A stretch of DNA of 64,000 bases from Acetobacterium wieringae (GTDB lineage Bacteria > Bacillota > Clostridia > Eubacteriales > Eubacteriaceae), in the NCBI RefSeq assembly GCF_001766835.1, contig NZ_LKEU01000035.1, forward strand, positions 148,276-212,275, in the 5' to 3' direction. Positions 17,020 through 26,374 of the stretch are shown here, in pieces. Each line of letters opens with the position of its first letter. The stretch's first letter is position 1. Position numbers and translations under genes: made by a program. Below the pieces are notes generated by a model, which had not been told where the DNA came from, searched no databases, and saw only the letters and a list, made by a program, of their open reading frames with translations.

Positions 17020-18495
17020 ATGATCAGATCTTTATACTCAGGAATTTCCGGGATGGCAGCCCACCAGACCAAATTAAATGTAATTGGTAACAATATTGCC
17101 AATGTTAATACTTACGGCTTTAAAGCCAGTCGAGTGGTCTTCAGTGATGTGCTTTATCAGAATTTATCAACCGCTACTGAGGCAACCAACACGACTGGCG
17201 GGACCAATGCCAGCCAGTTGGGCTATGGTGCCAAGGTTGCCAGCATTGATATGCTCAATACTATTTCCTCTGGAGCCAGCACCGGTCGAGCCCTGGATGT
17301 CTATATTGCCGGTGAAGGCTACCTGGTTGTACAACCGGAGGCCGGAGCAAACCGCTATACCCGGGTTGGTAATTTAAAATTTGATGCCTTGGGAAATCTA
17401 ACCGATGGTGCCGGTAGCAAGGTCATGGGAATACCACTGGATGTGGATAACAATCCTGTTCTTGATGCCAATGGTACTCTGGCAATTGACGATCTTCAGG
17501 CAATTAACGTTCCACCAGCAGAACTGGCTAAATATACCGGTATCACCATTGGTAAATCGGGCGAGATTACCGGGATCAAAGCTGGGGATCCAGAATTTAC
17601 GAAAGCATCAGGATTTAGCTGGTTAAATTCCGTAACGGTGCCAGAGGATTCGAATTATACCGGAAATGTTGAATTGATGGTTGGTTACACTGTTTCAGTC
17701 GACTCGACAAGTGGAGATTTTGCAGGCGCTTTTACGATACCGCCAACTACTGATATTATTGGAACCTTAAGCATTGCGAAATCTGGAAGTAGTTATGTTA
17801 TTGGTGAGGAAACAGAGTTAACGGATACAAATGAAGACCCATTTACAGCATATGGAACCCCAAGTGTTTCAAGTGCCGGAATTCTGACTTTTTCCGGAAT
17901 GCCCGGATTAAAGATTGATACGAGTCAGTTTACAGGAGACGGTCCGTTTAATGCGACAATTATCCCGAGTGACGAAGTTACAGTACTTGCAACCATCAAA
18001 ACTCAGGGTGGCGTGACAGAGTATCTTTCAGTTCCAGAAGATTGGGAGTTTGACGCAGAGAATCCAAATATCGCATTAACAGGAGAATCTGGTAGCATTA
18101 ATTTAAATGTTGATGCTACAGAATTTGCAAATTTATTGGATCTGGATACCAGCGGTGGCTTACCAAACACCATCATCGGAAAAATCGAAGCCGGAAGTGA
18201 TAAACCCGTAACCTTGGGCTACCTGGCACTTGGAAAATTCGCTAACAACGATGGTCTACTGCAAGATGGGAATGGCTACTTCATGGAATCTGCCAACTCC
18301 GGGACGCCCATTGCGACTAAAGCCGGAACCAACGGCACCGGCGGCACCGAATCAGCCAACCTGGAAATGTCAAATGTTGACTTATCTCAGGAATTTACCG
18401 ACATGATTGTTGCCCAACGTGGTTTTCAGGCAAATTCTCGAATCATCACTGTTTCTGACTCCATTCTGGAAGAATTGATTAACCTGAAACGATAG
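17020..18495 (+). CDS. flgE: Flagellar hook protein FlgE
   Basis: Structural subunit of the hook. The N-terminal rod-protein motif (LYSGISGMAAHQTKLNVIGNN, ANVNTYGFKASR) and the C-terminal helix (LEMSNVDLSQEFTDMIVAQRGFQANSRII) that pack in the tube core are both clear. A variable surface region occupies about residues 150-400. The ATG at 17020 has AAAGGA upstream and starts the conserved helix; an upstream GTG/TTG extension has no support. The 491 aa are typical. A terminator follows. Confidence 0.95.
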   Translation: MIRSLYSGISGMAAHQTKLNVIGNNIANVNTYGFKASRVVFSDVLYQNLSTATEATNTTGGTNASQLGYGAKVASIDMLNTISSGASTGRALDVYIAGEGYLVVQPEAGANRYTRVGNLKFDALGNLTDGAGSKVMGIPLDVDNNPVLDANGTLAIDDLQAINVPPAELAKYTGITIGKSGEITGIKAGDPEFTKASGFSWLNSVTVPEDSNYTGNVELMVGYTVSVDSTSGDFAGAFTIPPTTDIIGTLSIAKSGSSYVIGEETELTDTNEDPFTAYGTPSVSSAGILTFSGMPGLKIDTSQFTGDGPFNATIIPSDEVTVLATIKTQGGVTEYLSVPEDWEFDAENPNIALTGESGSINLNVDATEFANLLDLDTSGGLPNTIIGKIEAGSDKPVTLGYLALGKFANNDGLLQDGNGYFMESANSGTPIATKAGTNGTGGTESANLEMSNVDLSQEFTDMIVAQRGFQANSRIITVSDSILEELINLKR

Positions 18496-18513
18496 CAAAT
18501 AATAATTAAGAAG

Positions 18514-18554
18514 AGCTCACCCGAAGTGAAAAAATCCTTCGGGATGAGCTTTTT
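18514..18554 (+). terminator. Terminator after flgE
   Basis: AGCTCACCCGAAG (18514-18526) pairs with CTTCGGGATGAGCT (18537-18550), one bulge, followed by TTTTT. It may reduce read-through from the hook genes into motAB-fliM. Confidence 0.75.
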
Positions 18555-18560
18555 ATCCTG

Positions 18561-18600
18561 GCCAGATACCAAAGGGGTTAGTACCCCTTTGGTATCTGGC
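18561..18600 (+). repeat. Perfect 18-bp hairpin without T-run
   Basis: GCCAGATACCAAAGGGGT (18561-18578) and its exact complement (18583-18600) flank a 4-nt loop TAGT, 7 nt after the flgE terminator. No T-run follows on either strand, so it is not a standard terminator. It could stabilise an mRNA end or be a mobile-repeat remnant. Confidence 0.7.
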
Positions 18601-18679
18601 TGTTACTTAGTAAAAAGTTGAAAATTACTTCTATTTAGGTTATACTATGAAAATAAAAAATATATTTTAAGGTGGAAAT

Positions 18680-18874
18680 ATGATAGAATTAACCAGATTA
18701 AACAAACAAAAGAATGAAAAGTTTCTACTTAATTGTGAGATCATTGAAATTATTGAAGAAAAACCAGATACCACCATTCGCCTGATGAATGGCAAACATT
18801 ATGTGGTAAACGAAAGTTCTGCCCAGGTGTTATCAAAGATAATCGCATACAAACGCAACATTTTCAGCCGTTAA
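18680..18874 (+). CDS. flbD: FlbD/SwrD family flagellar protein
   Basis: A 64-residue protein beginning MIELTRLN and containing FLLNCEIIEIIEEKPDTTI and LMNGKHYVVNES, the typical FlbD/SwrD pattern. The family sits between flgE and motA in many Firmicutes; in Bacillus the homologue SwrD raises flagellar motor power. AAGGTGG precedes the ATG. Confidence 0.9.
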   Translation: MIELTRLNKQKNEKFLLNCEIIEIIEEKPDTTIRLMNGKHYVVNESSAQVLSKIIAYKRNIFSR

Positions 18875-18905
18875 CCACTAAATTTCTGACAGGAAGTATA
18901 AATTT

Positions 18906-19757
18906 ATGGAAATTTCAACAATCATTGCTTATGTCCTAGTCGTCTTTACGATGTTTTTTGGGATGACATTCAGTTCTGCAAATGGTTTTAACATCGGGGC
19001 ATTAATGAATTTCATTGATCCTCAAAGTATGTTTATTACCATCGGGGGAACATTTTTCGTGCTGATCGCCTCCTTTCCGATCAAATCGTTTAAACATATC
19101 CCCAAACATTTAAAGATGATATTTTTTAAAAGTAAACAAGACCCTCTGGAGTATGTGGATATTCTGACAGAACTTTCCAAAGAGGCGAGGCGTAAGGGAT
19201 TGTTGGCTCTGGAAGCAAAGGCTGCCGATATTCAGGATGAGTTTCTAAAGGAAAGCGTTTTGCGAATTGTCGATGCCATTGAACCGGATAAATTAAGATC
19301 CTGGTTTGATCAGAAAATCGATTATATTTCGGAACGAAATGATCTCGAACGAAAAATATATGATATGGGCGCTGCGCTGGGACCAGCCTTCGGGATGATC
19401 GGAACCCTGATTGGTTTGGTAAACATGTTAAAAAACATGAGCTTTGAAGGTGGCGCCAGCACCCTGGGTGCCGATATGTCGGTCGCATTGATTACGACCT
19501 TTTATGGATCGGTACTGGCAAACTGTGTCTTTATGCCAGTTTCCAGTAAATTGGAAATTGCCCAGGAGCGGGATCTGCTAATAAAAGAACTGATTATCGA
19601 GGGGGTAGTTGCCATAAAAGAAGGCGAGAATCCCAAGTACATCCGAGATAAATTAATGAACTTTTTAACGGAAGATGAAATCAGAAAGGCAAATGGTGAA
19701 TCTCCTTCAAAAGGTGGAAAATCCAAAGGTAAAAAAGGAAAAGCTGTTGAAAGTTAA
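18906..19757 (+). CDS. motA: Flagellar motor stator protein MotA
   Basis: Ion-channel half of the stator. The 283 residues show four hydrophobic helices, two N-terminal and two near residues 155-215. The family segment GAALGPAFGMIGTLIGLVNML and the following MSVALITTFYGSVLAN are present. A long cytoplasmic loop lies between helices 2 and 3, and the Lys-rich C-terminus is cytoplasmic. Whether it uses protons or sodium cannot be read. It is followed 20 nt later by motB. Confidence 0.95.
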   Translation: MEISTIIAYVLVVFTMFFGMTFSSANGFNIGALMNFIDPQSMFITIGGTFFVLIASFPIKSFKHIPKHLKMIFFKSKQDPLEYVDILTELSKEARRKGLLALEAKAADIQDEFLKESVLRIVDAIEPDKLRSWFDQKIDYISERNDLERKIYDMGAALGPAFGMIGTLIGLVNMLKNMSFEGGASTLGADMSVALITTFYGSVLANCVFMPVSSKLEIAQERDLLIKELIIEGVVAIKEGENPKYIRDKLMNFLTEDEIRKANGESPSKGGKSKGKKGKAVES

Positions 19758-19777
19758 AAATAGGGGTATAATATACT

Positions 19778-20518
19778 ATGGGTAAGCGAAATAAAAACAA
19801 AAAAGGAATCAATAAAGATGCCTGGCTGAATACCTATGCAGACATGATCACCCTGATTTTAATCTTCTTTATCCTACTTTTTTCGATGTCAACGCTGGAT
19901 GCAGCAAAGTATAAGCAACTGGTTGAGATATTTAATCCAGCAGCAGTATATGAAACGACCGGAACAGCGACCGAGTCAGACGGTTCAACATCGCCAAACG
20001 AGGATATTTCGGTGGAAGAGATTGTTGATCTGGAAGATCTTTACCAATACCTGAGTCAGTATACCAAGGAAAATGGCTTGGATGAGGCAGTCAGTATTGA
20101 AAAATATGAAAAAGCGGTTTCGATCAAGTTTATGTCATCAATCTTTTTTGAACCCGACAGTTCCCGGATTAAACCCGGCGGACAACAGGTCTTATCAGAC
20201 ATTGGCCAGGCCTTTAAAGCTGTGGAGCCGACGATAAAATCAATCCGAATTGATGGACACACGGCCCAGGCTGATTCACCAGTTGATGATCGGGACTTAT
20301 CCAGCAGCCGGGCCAATGAGGTGCTAAGATTCTTGCAGAATGGCTATATTACTGATCCGGCAAAATTATTGTCAGTGGGATTTGGCCAGTATCGGCCCAT
20401 CGCACCCAATGATACTGAAGAAAACCGTGCCAAAAATCGCCGGGTTGAAATCATTATTTCCGAAACTGAAGATTTCTTCAGTGACATTGCGACAGGAACA
20501 GATACAGTTGCACAATAG
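19778..20518 (+). CDS. motB: Flagellar motor stator protein MotB
   Basis: Peptidoglycan-anchored half of the stator. The single N-terminal transmembrane helix carries the ion-binding Asp in WLNTYADMITLIL (about residue 24). An OmpA-like peptidoglycan-binding domain follows (about 115-230), with IDGHTAQADSP, SSSRANEVLRFL and NRRVEIII. The 246 aa are normal. The next gene is fliM, with no fliL between. Confidence 0.95.
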   Translation: MGKRNKNKKGINKDAWLNTYADMITLILIFFILLFSMSTLDAAKYKQLVEIFNPAAVYETTGTATESDGSTSPNEDISVEEIVDLEDLYQYLSQYTKENGLDEAVSIEKYEKAVSIKFMSSIFFEPDSSRIKPGGQQVLSDIGQAFKAVEPTIKSIRIDGHTAQADSPVDDRDLSSSRANEVLRFLQNGYITDPAKLLSVGFGQYRPIAPNDTEENRAKNRRVEIIISETEDFFSDIATGTDTVAQ

Positions 20519-20548
20519 AATTAGAGACAAACACTTAGGAGAAACGAA

Positions 20549-21562
20549 ATGGCAGAAATTCTTTCGCAAAGTCAAATTGATAGCCTTTTAAGCAGCCTGA
20601 TCAGTGGTAAAGATGAGCCGGAAGCGCCAAGTCCGGTGGCCGGTAAGAAGGTTAAAGATTACGATTTTAGAAGACCAAAGCTTTTTACCAGAGAGCAACT
20701 TAAGCATTTATTCAGTATTTATGAAAATTATGCCCGGCTGGTGTCTTCTCATATAACAGGAATTCTGCAGACATACAGTTTGGTAGAAATAATCGAGGTG
20801 GAAGAACAGCAGTACTACGAGTTTAATAATGCCCTCCCCGATTCGGTCTTAATGGGGCTGATTGATTTTGATATTAAAGACAGCGAAGATGAAGAAGATC
20901 TGGTCATCATGGATCTTTCCAAAGACGTTGGTTTTTGCAGTTTTGACCGGTTATTGGGTGGCTCAGGAAAGCCCTTGAAGGAAGATCGGGAGTTTACTGA
21001 AATTGAAATTGGGGTTATGGAGTATTTTTTCAGAGGGATGATCAACCTGATGAAAAACGTCTGGTTTGATTATCTGGAAATCTCTCCCCGGTTAATGAAA
21101 ATTGAAACCAATTCCCGAATTCTTCAGGGGATTGGGGCCGATGAAAATGTCGTCATTATCGTTATGAGTATTAAAGTAAATGAAACCCAGGGAAAGATTA
21201 ACATCTGTATTCCGGCGACAACCCTGGATATGCTCTTTAAAAAGAAAATGTCTCAAACCAAGAAGAATATCAAAAGAGGCGATCAACAGGCAGAGGAAAA
21301 GAGACGCTTAAATATTATCAATGAAATCAGAAAGACGGAGTTGGAAATAAAAGGTGTCCTAGGTGATACGGAGGTACTCTCCCAGGATATTTATGAGCTG
21401 GAAGTTGGAGATATCATCAAGTTGAATAAACCGGCAAATTCGATGGTTGATATTGTTGTCAACGATGAAGTCTGGTTTAGGGGAGAAATGGGTGATTACA
21501 AGAAAAAAAGAGCGATTCAGATAAAAGAGCTTAACGAGAGGGGAAGTGAACTATTCATATGA
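20549..21562 (+). CDS. fliM: Flagellar motor switch protein FliM
   Basis: C-ring switch protein that binds CheY-P and sets rotation direction. The N-terminal CheY-binding peptide LSQSQIDSLLSSL (residues 5-17), the family segment YDFRRPKLFTREQLKHL and the C-terminal SpoA/FliN-like domain (about 255-330) are visible. The 337 aa are standard. The stop overlaps fliY by 4 nt (ATGA), indicating translational coupling. Confidence 0.96.
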   Translation: MAEILSQSQIDSLLSSLISGKDEPEAPSPVAGKKVKDYDFRRPKLFTREQLKHLFSIYENYARLVSSHITGILQTYSLVEIIEVEEQQYYEFNNALPDSVLMGLIDFDIKDSEDEEDLVIMDLSKDVGFCSFDRLLGGSGKPLKEDREFTEIEIGVMEYFFRGMINLMKNVWFDYLEISPRLMKIETNSRILQGIGADENVVIIVMSIKVNETQGKINICIPATTLDMLFKKKMSQTKKNIKRGDQQAEEKRRLNIINEIRKTELEIKGVLGDTEVLSQDIYELEVGDIIKLNKPANSMVDIVVNDEVWFRGEMGDYKKKRAIQIKELNERGSELFI

Positions 21563-22641
21563 CAGAAGCAGTAGAAAATCCAGATAAGCTATCCGGAATG
21601 GAAGTTGATGTTATCGGCGAGGTTATGAACATCAGTATGGGCACAGCCGCCACCGCAATGTCAACCATTTTAAATACCAAGGTTAATATTACGACGCCAA
21701 GAATTGAAACAATCGGAGTCGAAGAGTTTGAGTTCGCTTACCTTGAACCAGTAATCGGGGTTTTGATTAACTATGTTGAGGGAATCGAAGGGGCCAATGT
21801 CCTGCTGTTACAAGAGTCGGACATGAAAAAAATCTTGTCACAGTTGTTTGATATGGACACCAGTGATGATATTGAGTTTGATGAAATCAGCAAAAGTGCC
21901 ATTGGTGAAATCATGAACCAGATGATGGGAGCGGCAGCAGGCGCATTAGCTTCATTTCTGGGAAAAGTTGTCAATATTTCACCGCCAACCCTACTGGATA
22001 CTACCAGTAAAGCCAGTATTCGTGATTTGTTTTCCTTGAAGGGCGATAATCTGGTTAGTATAAAGTTTAATCTGAGCATTGAAGGCCTGGTTGAAAGTGA
22101 ATTTATCAGTGCCATGGAACCTGCTCTGGCCCGGGAAATTGTAACCATGTCGATGGGTGCCAGTGGCATGGACGATGAGGAAAAAGTTGCCCCGCCCCCG
22201 CCCCCGCCGGTACAACCGGAAGTGGCCTACCAGCAACCACCCCAGGCTCCGCCAGCAGAACCGGCTCGGGTGGTTCGAAATGATCCGCCACCAGCGGCTT
22301 ATGCCCCACCCCAACAACCGGTGCAGGTCAATCCCTATGAATATCGAAAACTTGGTGAAGAGCAACCAATGAATATCCCTGGTGATAATCTGGACTTACT
22401 GATGTCTGTGCCAATTCAGATTACGGTAGAATTGGGCCGAACCAGAAAAAAAATAAAAGATATCGCCGAGTTGACACTGGGGAATATTGTTGAGCTGGAT
22501 CGCCAGGCAGGCGATCAGGTGGATGTCATTGCCAACGGACGATTAATTGCCCGGGGTGATGTGGTCGTTGTCGATGATAACTATAGCGTAAAAATTACCG
22601 AAATTATTAAAGTCAGAGATAATTCTGAACAAAAAAAATAG
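21559..22641 (+). CDS. fliY: Flagellar motor switch phosphatase FliY (CheC-FliN fusion)
   Basis: C-ring protein and CheY-P phosphatase of Firmicutes. Two CheC-type active-site motifs are visible (DVIGEVMNISMGTA and SAIGEIMNQMMGAA). A Pro-rich linker (about residues 210-260) leads to the C-terminal FliN domain (about 275-355: LDLLMSVPIQITVELGRT, VDVIANGRLIARGDVVV). The 360 aa fit the FliY family. It overlaps fliM by 4 nt. Confidence 0.95.
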   Translation: MTEAVENPDKLSGMEVDVIGEVMNISMGTAATAMSTILNTKVNITTPRIETIGVEEFEFAYLEPVIGVLINYVEGIEGANVLLLQESDMKKILSQLFDMDTSDDIEFDEISKSAIGEIMNQMMGAAAGALASFLGKVVNISPPTLLDTTSKASIRDLFSLKGDNLVSIKFNLSIEGLVESEFISAMEPALAREIVTMSMGASGMDDEEKVAPPPPPPVQPEVAYQQPPQAPPAEPARVVRNDPPPAAYAPPQQPVQVNPYEYRKLGEEQPMNIPGDNLDLLMSVPIQITVELGRTRKKIKDIAELTLGNIVELDRQAGDQVDVIANGRLIARGDVVVVDDNYSVKITEIIKVRDNSEQKK

Positions 22642-22692
22642 CAGAAATTAGTATAGATAATAAATTCAAAGCATGAATTAAAGGAGAAGAAA

Positions 22693-23055
22693 ATGAGTAA
22701 AATTTTAATTGTAGATGATGCGGCTTTTATGCGGATGATGATCAAGGATAGTTTAAAAAAGGGTGGTTATACCGATTTTATCGAAGCTGAAAATGGCGAA
22801 ATTGCCCTGGCGGAATACAAAGAAAATCGACCGGATTTAGTGCTTCTGGATATTACAATGCCAGTGATGGACGGTATTCAGGCGCTTCAGGCAATTAAAG
22901 GATTTGAGCCCCAATCCAAGGTTATTATGTGTTCGGCCATGGGTCAGGAAGGGATGGTCGTCGAAGCCATCAAAAATGGTGCGCTGGATTTTATCGTAAA
23001 ACCATTTAAAGCAGATCGTCTCCTTCAAACCGTTAATAGTGCCCTTGGCAAATAA
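22693..23055 (+). CDS. cheY: Chemotaxis response regulator CheY
   Basis: Single receiver domain of 120 residues. The acidic pair is D8-D9, the phospho-acceptor is D53 (LLDITMP), and the conserved Lys lies in FIVKPF (about residue 103). It would carry the CheA signal to FliM/FliY, encoded just upstream. AAAGGAGAAG precedes the ATG. Confidence 0.94.
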   Translation: MSKILIVDDAAFMRMMIKDSLKKGGYTDFIEAENGEIALAEYKENRPDLVLLDITMPVMDGIQALQAIKGFEPQSKVIMCSAMGQEGMVVEAIKNGALDFIVKPFKADRLLQTVNSALGK

Positions 23056-23072
23056 AAGAGAGCAGGTTCAAA

Positions 23073-23429
23073 TTGGGTTCGAGTGATGTATTTTCAATTA
23101 TTCTGGCACTATTGGGAACCATCGGGGTCATTGTTTTAACCTATTATGGAAGCAGATGGTATATTGAACGGTTCATCAAACGGCCAGGATCATTATCAGG
23201 CGAACACCATATGAAAGTCATCGAACGATTAATTGTCGGGAAAAACGGTTCAATTATTATCGTTGACATCCAGGGAGTTCAGTACCTGGTTGGCGTCACG
23301 GAACATAACATTCAAATTTTATCACAATTGGATGAGCCCATTCCTTATCAAAAAAAGCAGGAACTATCTAAAGAGAGCTTTTTGAGTATGGTAAAATCAT
23401 TTTCTCAAAAGGAAAAACAGAATGAATGA
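23073..23429 (+). CDS. fliO: Flagellar biosynthesis protein FliO/FliZ
   Basis: Small membrane protein assisting FliP assembly in the flagellar export gate. It has one N-terminal transmembrane helix (IILALLGTIGVIVLTYYGSR), then a cytoplasmic beta-rich domain with IERLIVGKNGSIIIVDIQGVQYLVGVTEHNI, the FliO/FliZ pattern. It starts at a TTG (23073) after GAGAGCAGG. The end overlaps fliP by 8 nt. Confidence 0.87.
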   Translation: MGSSDVFSIILALLGTIGVIVLTYYGSRWYIERFIKRPGSLSGEHHMKVIERLIVGKNGSIIIVDIQGVQYLVGVTEHNIQILSQLDEPIPYQKKQELSKESFLSMVKSFSQKEKQNE

Positions 23430-24210
23430 TATAATTGAGACATCAAAAAATAGAAGTGTGCGTTTAAAAAAAATACTGATTAGCCTTACGGTCTTAGCCA
23501 TTTTGTTTTCTCTGACTGCTGTAAAAGCTTATGGTGCCGAGTTATCGGTGGAAGGTTTGTTGGCTGGGGAAAGCTCGGATACGGTAAAAATCATTGTTCT
23601 GATGACATTGATTGCGATTGTACCGACGCTGCTCTTAATGATGACGTGTTTTGGCAGAATTATTATTGTTCTGTCGTTTTTAAGAAACGCATTAGGCTTG
23701 CAACAAACACCTCCCAATCAGATTCTGGTGGGTCTGGCGCTGGCCATCACCTTTTTTGTAATGTCACCGGTTTTAACCGAGATCAATGAGGTGGCATTGC
23801 AACCCTACAATGCCGGTACGATAAACACCCAGCAATTTTTGGATTTGGCAGTGGTGCCGATTAAAGAATGGATGTTGATGCAAACCACCACCACGGATGT
23901 GGATTTGTTTAAAAGTCTGGCAATACAGGCAGGCCAAACCGGTATTGAAAACGTGTCGCCAGCAGACTTGCCTATGACCGTTGTGATTCCTGCCTTTATC
24001 ATCAGTGAATTGAAACGGGCCTTTTTGATTGGTTTTTTGCTGTTTATCCCTTTTCTGATCATTGACATGATTGTTTCGAGTGTACTTATGTCCATGGGGA
24101 TGATGATGCTGCCACCGGTTATGATTTCCATGCCATTCAAACTGATGTTGTTTGTGGTGGTGGATGGATGGGGGTTACTCGTCAAAACCCTGATCATGAC
24201 CTACAATTAA
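23422..24210 (+). CDS. fliP: Flagellar export gate protein FliP
   Basis: Core subunit of the type III export gate. It has an N-terminal hydrophobic signal-like segment (LISLTVLAILFSLTAVKAYG, ending near residue 38) and then the conserved FliP segments MTCFGRIIIVLSFLRNALG, TPPNQILVGLAL, PAFIISELKRAFLIGF and MGMMMLPPVMISMPFK. The 262 aa are standard. It overlaps fliO and is followed by fliQ. Confidence 0.97.
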   Translation: MNDIIETSKNRSVRLKKILISLTVLAILFSLTAVKAYGAELSVEGLLAGESSDTVKIIVLMTLIAIVPTLLLMMTCFGRIIIVLSFLRNALGLQQTPPNQILVGLALAITFFVMSPVLTEINEVALQPYNAGTINTQQFLDLAVVPIKEWMLMQTTTTDVDLFKSLAIQAGQTGIENVSPADLPMTVVIPAFIISELKRAFLIGFLLFIPFLIIDMIVSSVLMSMGMMMLPPVMISMPFKLMLFVVVDGWGLLVKTLIMTYN

Positions 24211-24225
24211 AGAAGGGAGCAGCTA

Positions 24226-24492
24226 ATGAGTACAGGTGATTTAATTGGTATCTTTAGAGATGCAATCTTTACCGGGATGAAGGTGGCAGGTCCCATCCTG
24301 TTGATCAGTATGCTGGTGGGCTTGATTATTTCAATTATTCAGGCAGCTACATCCATCAATGAACAGACCATGACATTTGTTCCCAAACTGATCATCACCG
24401 CACTGATGATGATTATTGCCGGTGGGTGGATGCTTCAACAGATGATGGATCTGGTCTTTCGGATTTTTGAGCTGATTGCCACCAAGATCTAA
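24226..24492 (+). CDS. fliQ: Flagellar export gate protein FliQ
   Basis: An 88-residue protein with two transmembrane helices, characteristic of FliQ (PILLISMLVGLIISIIQAATSINEQTM, TFVPKLIITALMMIIAGGWML). AAGGGAGC precedes the ATG. Confidence 0.95.
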   Translation: MSTGDLIGIFRDAIFTGMKVAGPILLISMLVGLIISIIQAATSINEQTMTFVPKLIITALMMIIAGGWMLQQMMDLVFRIFELIATKI

Positions 24493-24514
24493 CAGATAAA
24501 TATGGGTGATAAAT

Positions 24515-25282
24515 GTGACATTTGACATGAACCAGTATTTGATTTTTTTGCTTGCCAGCTGTCGAACCGCCGGGGTGATTTTTTTTAATCCGATTTTTGG
24601 TCGAAACAGTGTCCCCAGTATCGTGAAAGTTGGTTTATCTCTGGCCATTGCGATGTTTGCTGTCTTTGAACTCGGAACGACCCAGGTAATTAATTACAGT
24701 GGGATTGAGTTTATCGGGGCGATGCTTCAGGGCTTTATCATAGGTATTGTAATTGGTTTTATCATGACCCTTTTTCTTTCAGTTTTTCAACTGGGTGGAG
24801 AAGTTATTGATATGCAAATGGGCTTGAGTATGGCATCCATGTATGACCCGGCCACCAAGGCCAATATCTCAGTGACCGGAAATTTGTTGACTGCGATGTA
24901 CGTGCTTGTTTTTTTTATTTCAAATGCGCATCTGGCCCTCTTTACCGTAGTGATTAAATCATTTCAGGTTATTCCGCTGGGAGTTGGACAGGTCAGTGAT
25001 AAGGTGGCTGTATATTTTATCGAATTGATGTACTATATTTTTATCTATGCCGTACAGGTAGCGATCCCCATTATCGTCACTGAAATCGTGTCCGAATTTG
25101 CAGTAGGGATCCTGATGCGCCTGGTACCGAACATCAATGTGTTTGTTATCAATATCCAAATTAAAGTTTTCATTGGTTTTATTGTTATCTTCACTTTAAT
25201 CCCGGCATTGGCTAATTTTATGACTCAAATGAATTTGCTGATGATGGAAAAAATAACTCAGGTACTGACGTTTTTTGTCTAA
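24515..25282 (+). CDS. fliR: Flagellar export gate protein FliR
   Basis: Multi-spanning export-gate subunit. Family segments are FLASCRTAGVIFFNPIFG, QLGGEVIDMQMGLSMASMYDP and FVINIQIKVFIGFIVI. The GTG at 24515 is preferred because GGGTGAT ends 4 nt upstream, matching the 3' part of the anti-SD target. An in-frame GTG at 24506 and an ATG at 24536-equivalent codon 8 (24527) remain possible. Length is about 256 aa. Confidence 0.93.
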   Translation: MTFDMNQYLIFLLASCRTAGVIFFNPIFGRNSVPSIVKVGLSLAIAMFAVFELGTTQVINYSGIEFIGAMLQGFIIGIVIGFIMTLFLSVFQLGGEVIDMQMGLSMASMYDPATKANISVTGNLLTAMYVLVFFISNAHLALFTVVIKSFQVIPLGVGQVSDKVAVYFIELMYYIFIYAVQVAIPIIVTEIVSEFAVGILMRLVPNINVFVINIQIKVFIGFIVIFTLIPALANFMTQMNLLMMEKITQVLTFFV

Positions 25283-25306
25283 CATCGCTAATAATCGGAG
25301 AAAAGA

Positions 25307-26374
25307 ATGGCAGGATCAGAAAAAACCGAAAAAGCAACCCCCAAAAAAAGAAAAGATGAACGAAAAAAGGGCAATACCTTTCAAAGTAAAGATGTTGTCT
25401 CTGTGGTACTGCTTTTTGTGGCTTTTTTTATCTTAAACCTGCTGGTTCCATTTATCTATCAGCAGATCAAGAATCTCTATATTGCCCAAATGAAGAAAAT
25501 GACGACCATGGAGACCCTTACCGTGTCCGGGGTTAATCAGTTATTTCGGGAAGGGGCTCTGGTATTTTTTATTTCCGTGCTGCCGGTGGCAATCGTAATC
25601 ATGTTTGTTGCAGTTATTATGTCAGGGGTACAAACTGGTTTTCTGGTAACTGGGGATGCATTAAAACCAAAATTTAACCGAATTAATCCACTATCAGGAA
25701 TCAAGCGGATGTTTTCACTGCGATCACTCGTAGAGCTCCTTAAATCACTGGCCAAGGTAGCGTTGATCATTGCCATTATTTATACCACCATTTTGGCCAT
25801 GATTCCAATGACACCAGATATGCTAATCACTAAGATTGATGAAAATGTGATGTTTATGATGGATCAGACCATGTCCATGGTTCAGACTGTCTGTATGATT
25901 TTTGCGGTTGTGGCCATTCTGGATTATGCCTATCAGCGTTACGACTATGAAAAAAAACTCAAAATGACCAAGCAGGAAGTCAAAGACGAATATAAGCAGA
26001 CGGAAGGAAACCCCGAAATTAAAGGGAAAATCCGGCAAAAACAACGGGAAATGAGCATGAGCCGGATGATGCAGATGGTCCCTCAGGCTGATGTTATTGT
26101 CAGAAACCCAACCCATTTTGCGGTGGCCTTAAAATATGATGCCGACCAGGATGTGGCCCCGCTGGTATTGGCGAAAGGGAAAGACCATATTGCTCTGCGG
26201 ATTGTTAAAGTCGCTGAGGAAAACAAGGTACTGGTTAAAGAAAATAAGGGGTTAGCCCGCAGTCTGTATGAATCGGTGGAGATTAATGCCTACATCCCGG
26301 CAGAACTCTACAAAGCTGTAGCAGAATTAATGGCTTGGGTTTATAGCACACGTAAAAAGGAAAATGTCAAATGA
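25307..26374 (+). CDS. flhB: Flagellar export switch protein FlhB
   Basis: Export-gate protein that autocleaves to switch substrate class. The N-terminus (EKTEKATPKKRKDERKKGN) is typical, four transmembrane helices follow, and the cleavage motif NPTH is at residues 267-270. The 355 aa are normal. Its stop overlaps flhA by 4 nt. Confidence 0.97.
   Translation: MAGSEKTEKATPKKRKDERKKGNTFQSKDVVSVVLLFVAFFILNLLVPFIYQQIKNLYIAQMKKMTTMETLTVSGVNQLFREGALVFFISVLPVAIVIMFVAVIMSGVQTGFLVTGDALKPKFNRINPLSGIKRMFSLRSLVELLKSLAKVALIIAIIYTTILAMIPMTPDMLITKIDENVMFMMDQTMSMVQTVCMIFAVVAILDYAYQRYDYEKKLKMTKQEVKDEYKQTEGNPEIKGKIRQKQREMSMSRMMQMVPQADVIVRNPTHFAVALKYDADQDVAPLVLAKGKDHIALRIVKVAEENKVLVKENKGLARSLYESVEINAYIPAELYKAVAELMAWVYSTRKKENVK

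Noticed and set aside
18561..18600. Rho-independent terminator
   Set aside because: The stem is perfect but no T-run follows on either strand; reported as a repeat instead.
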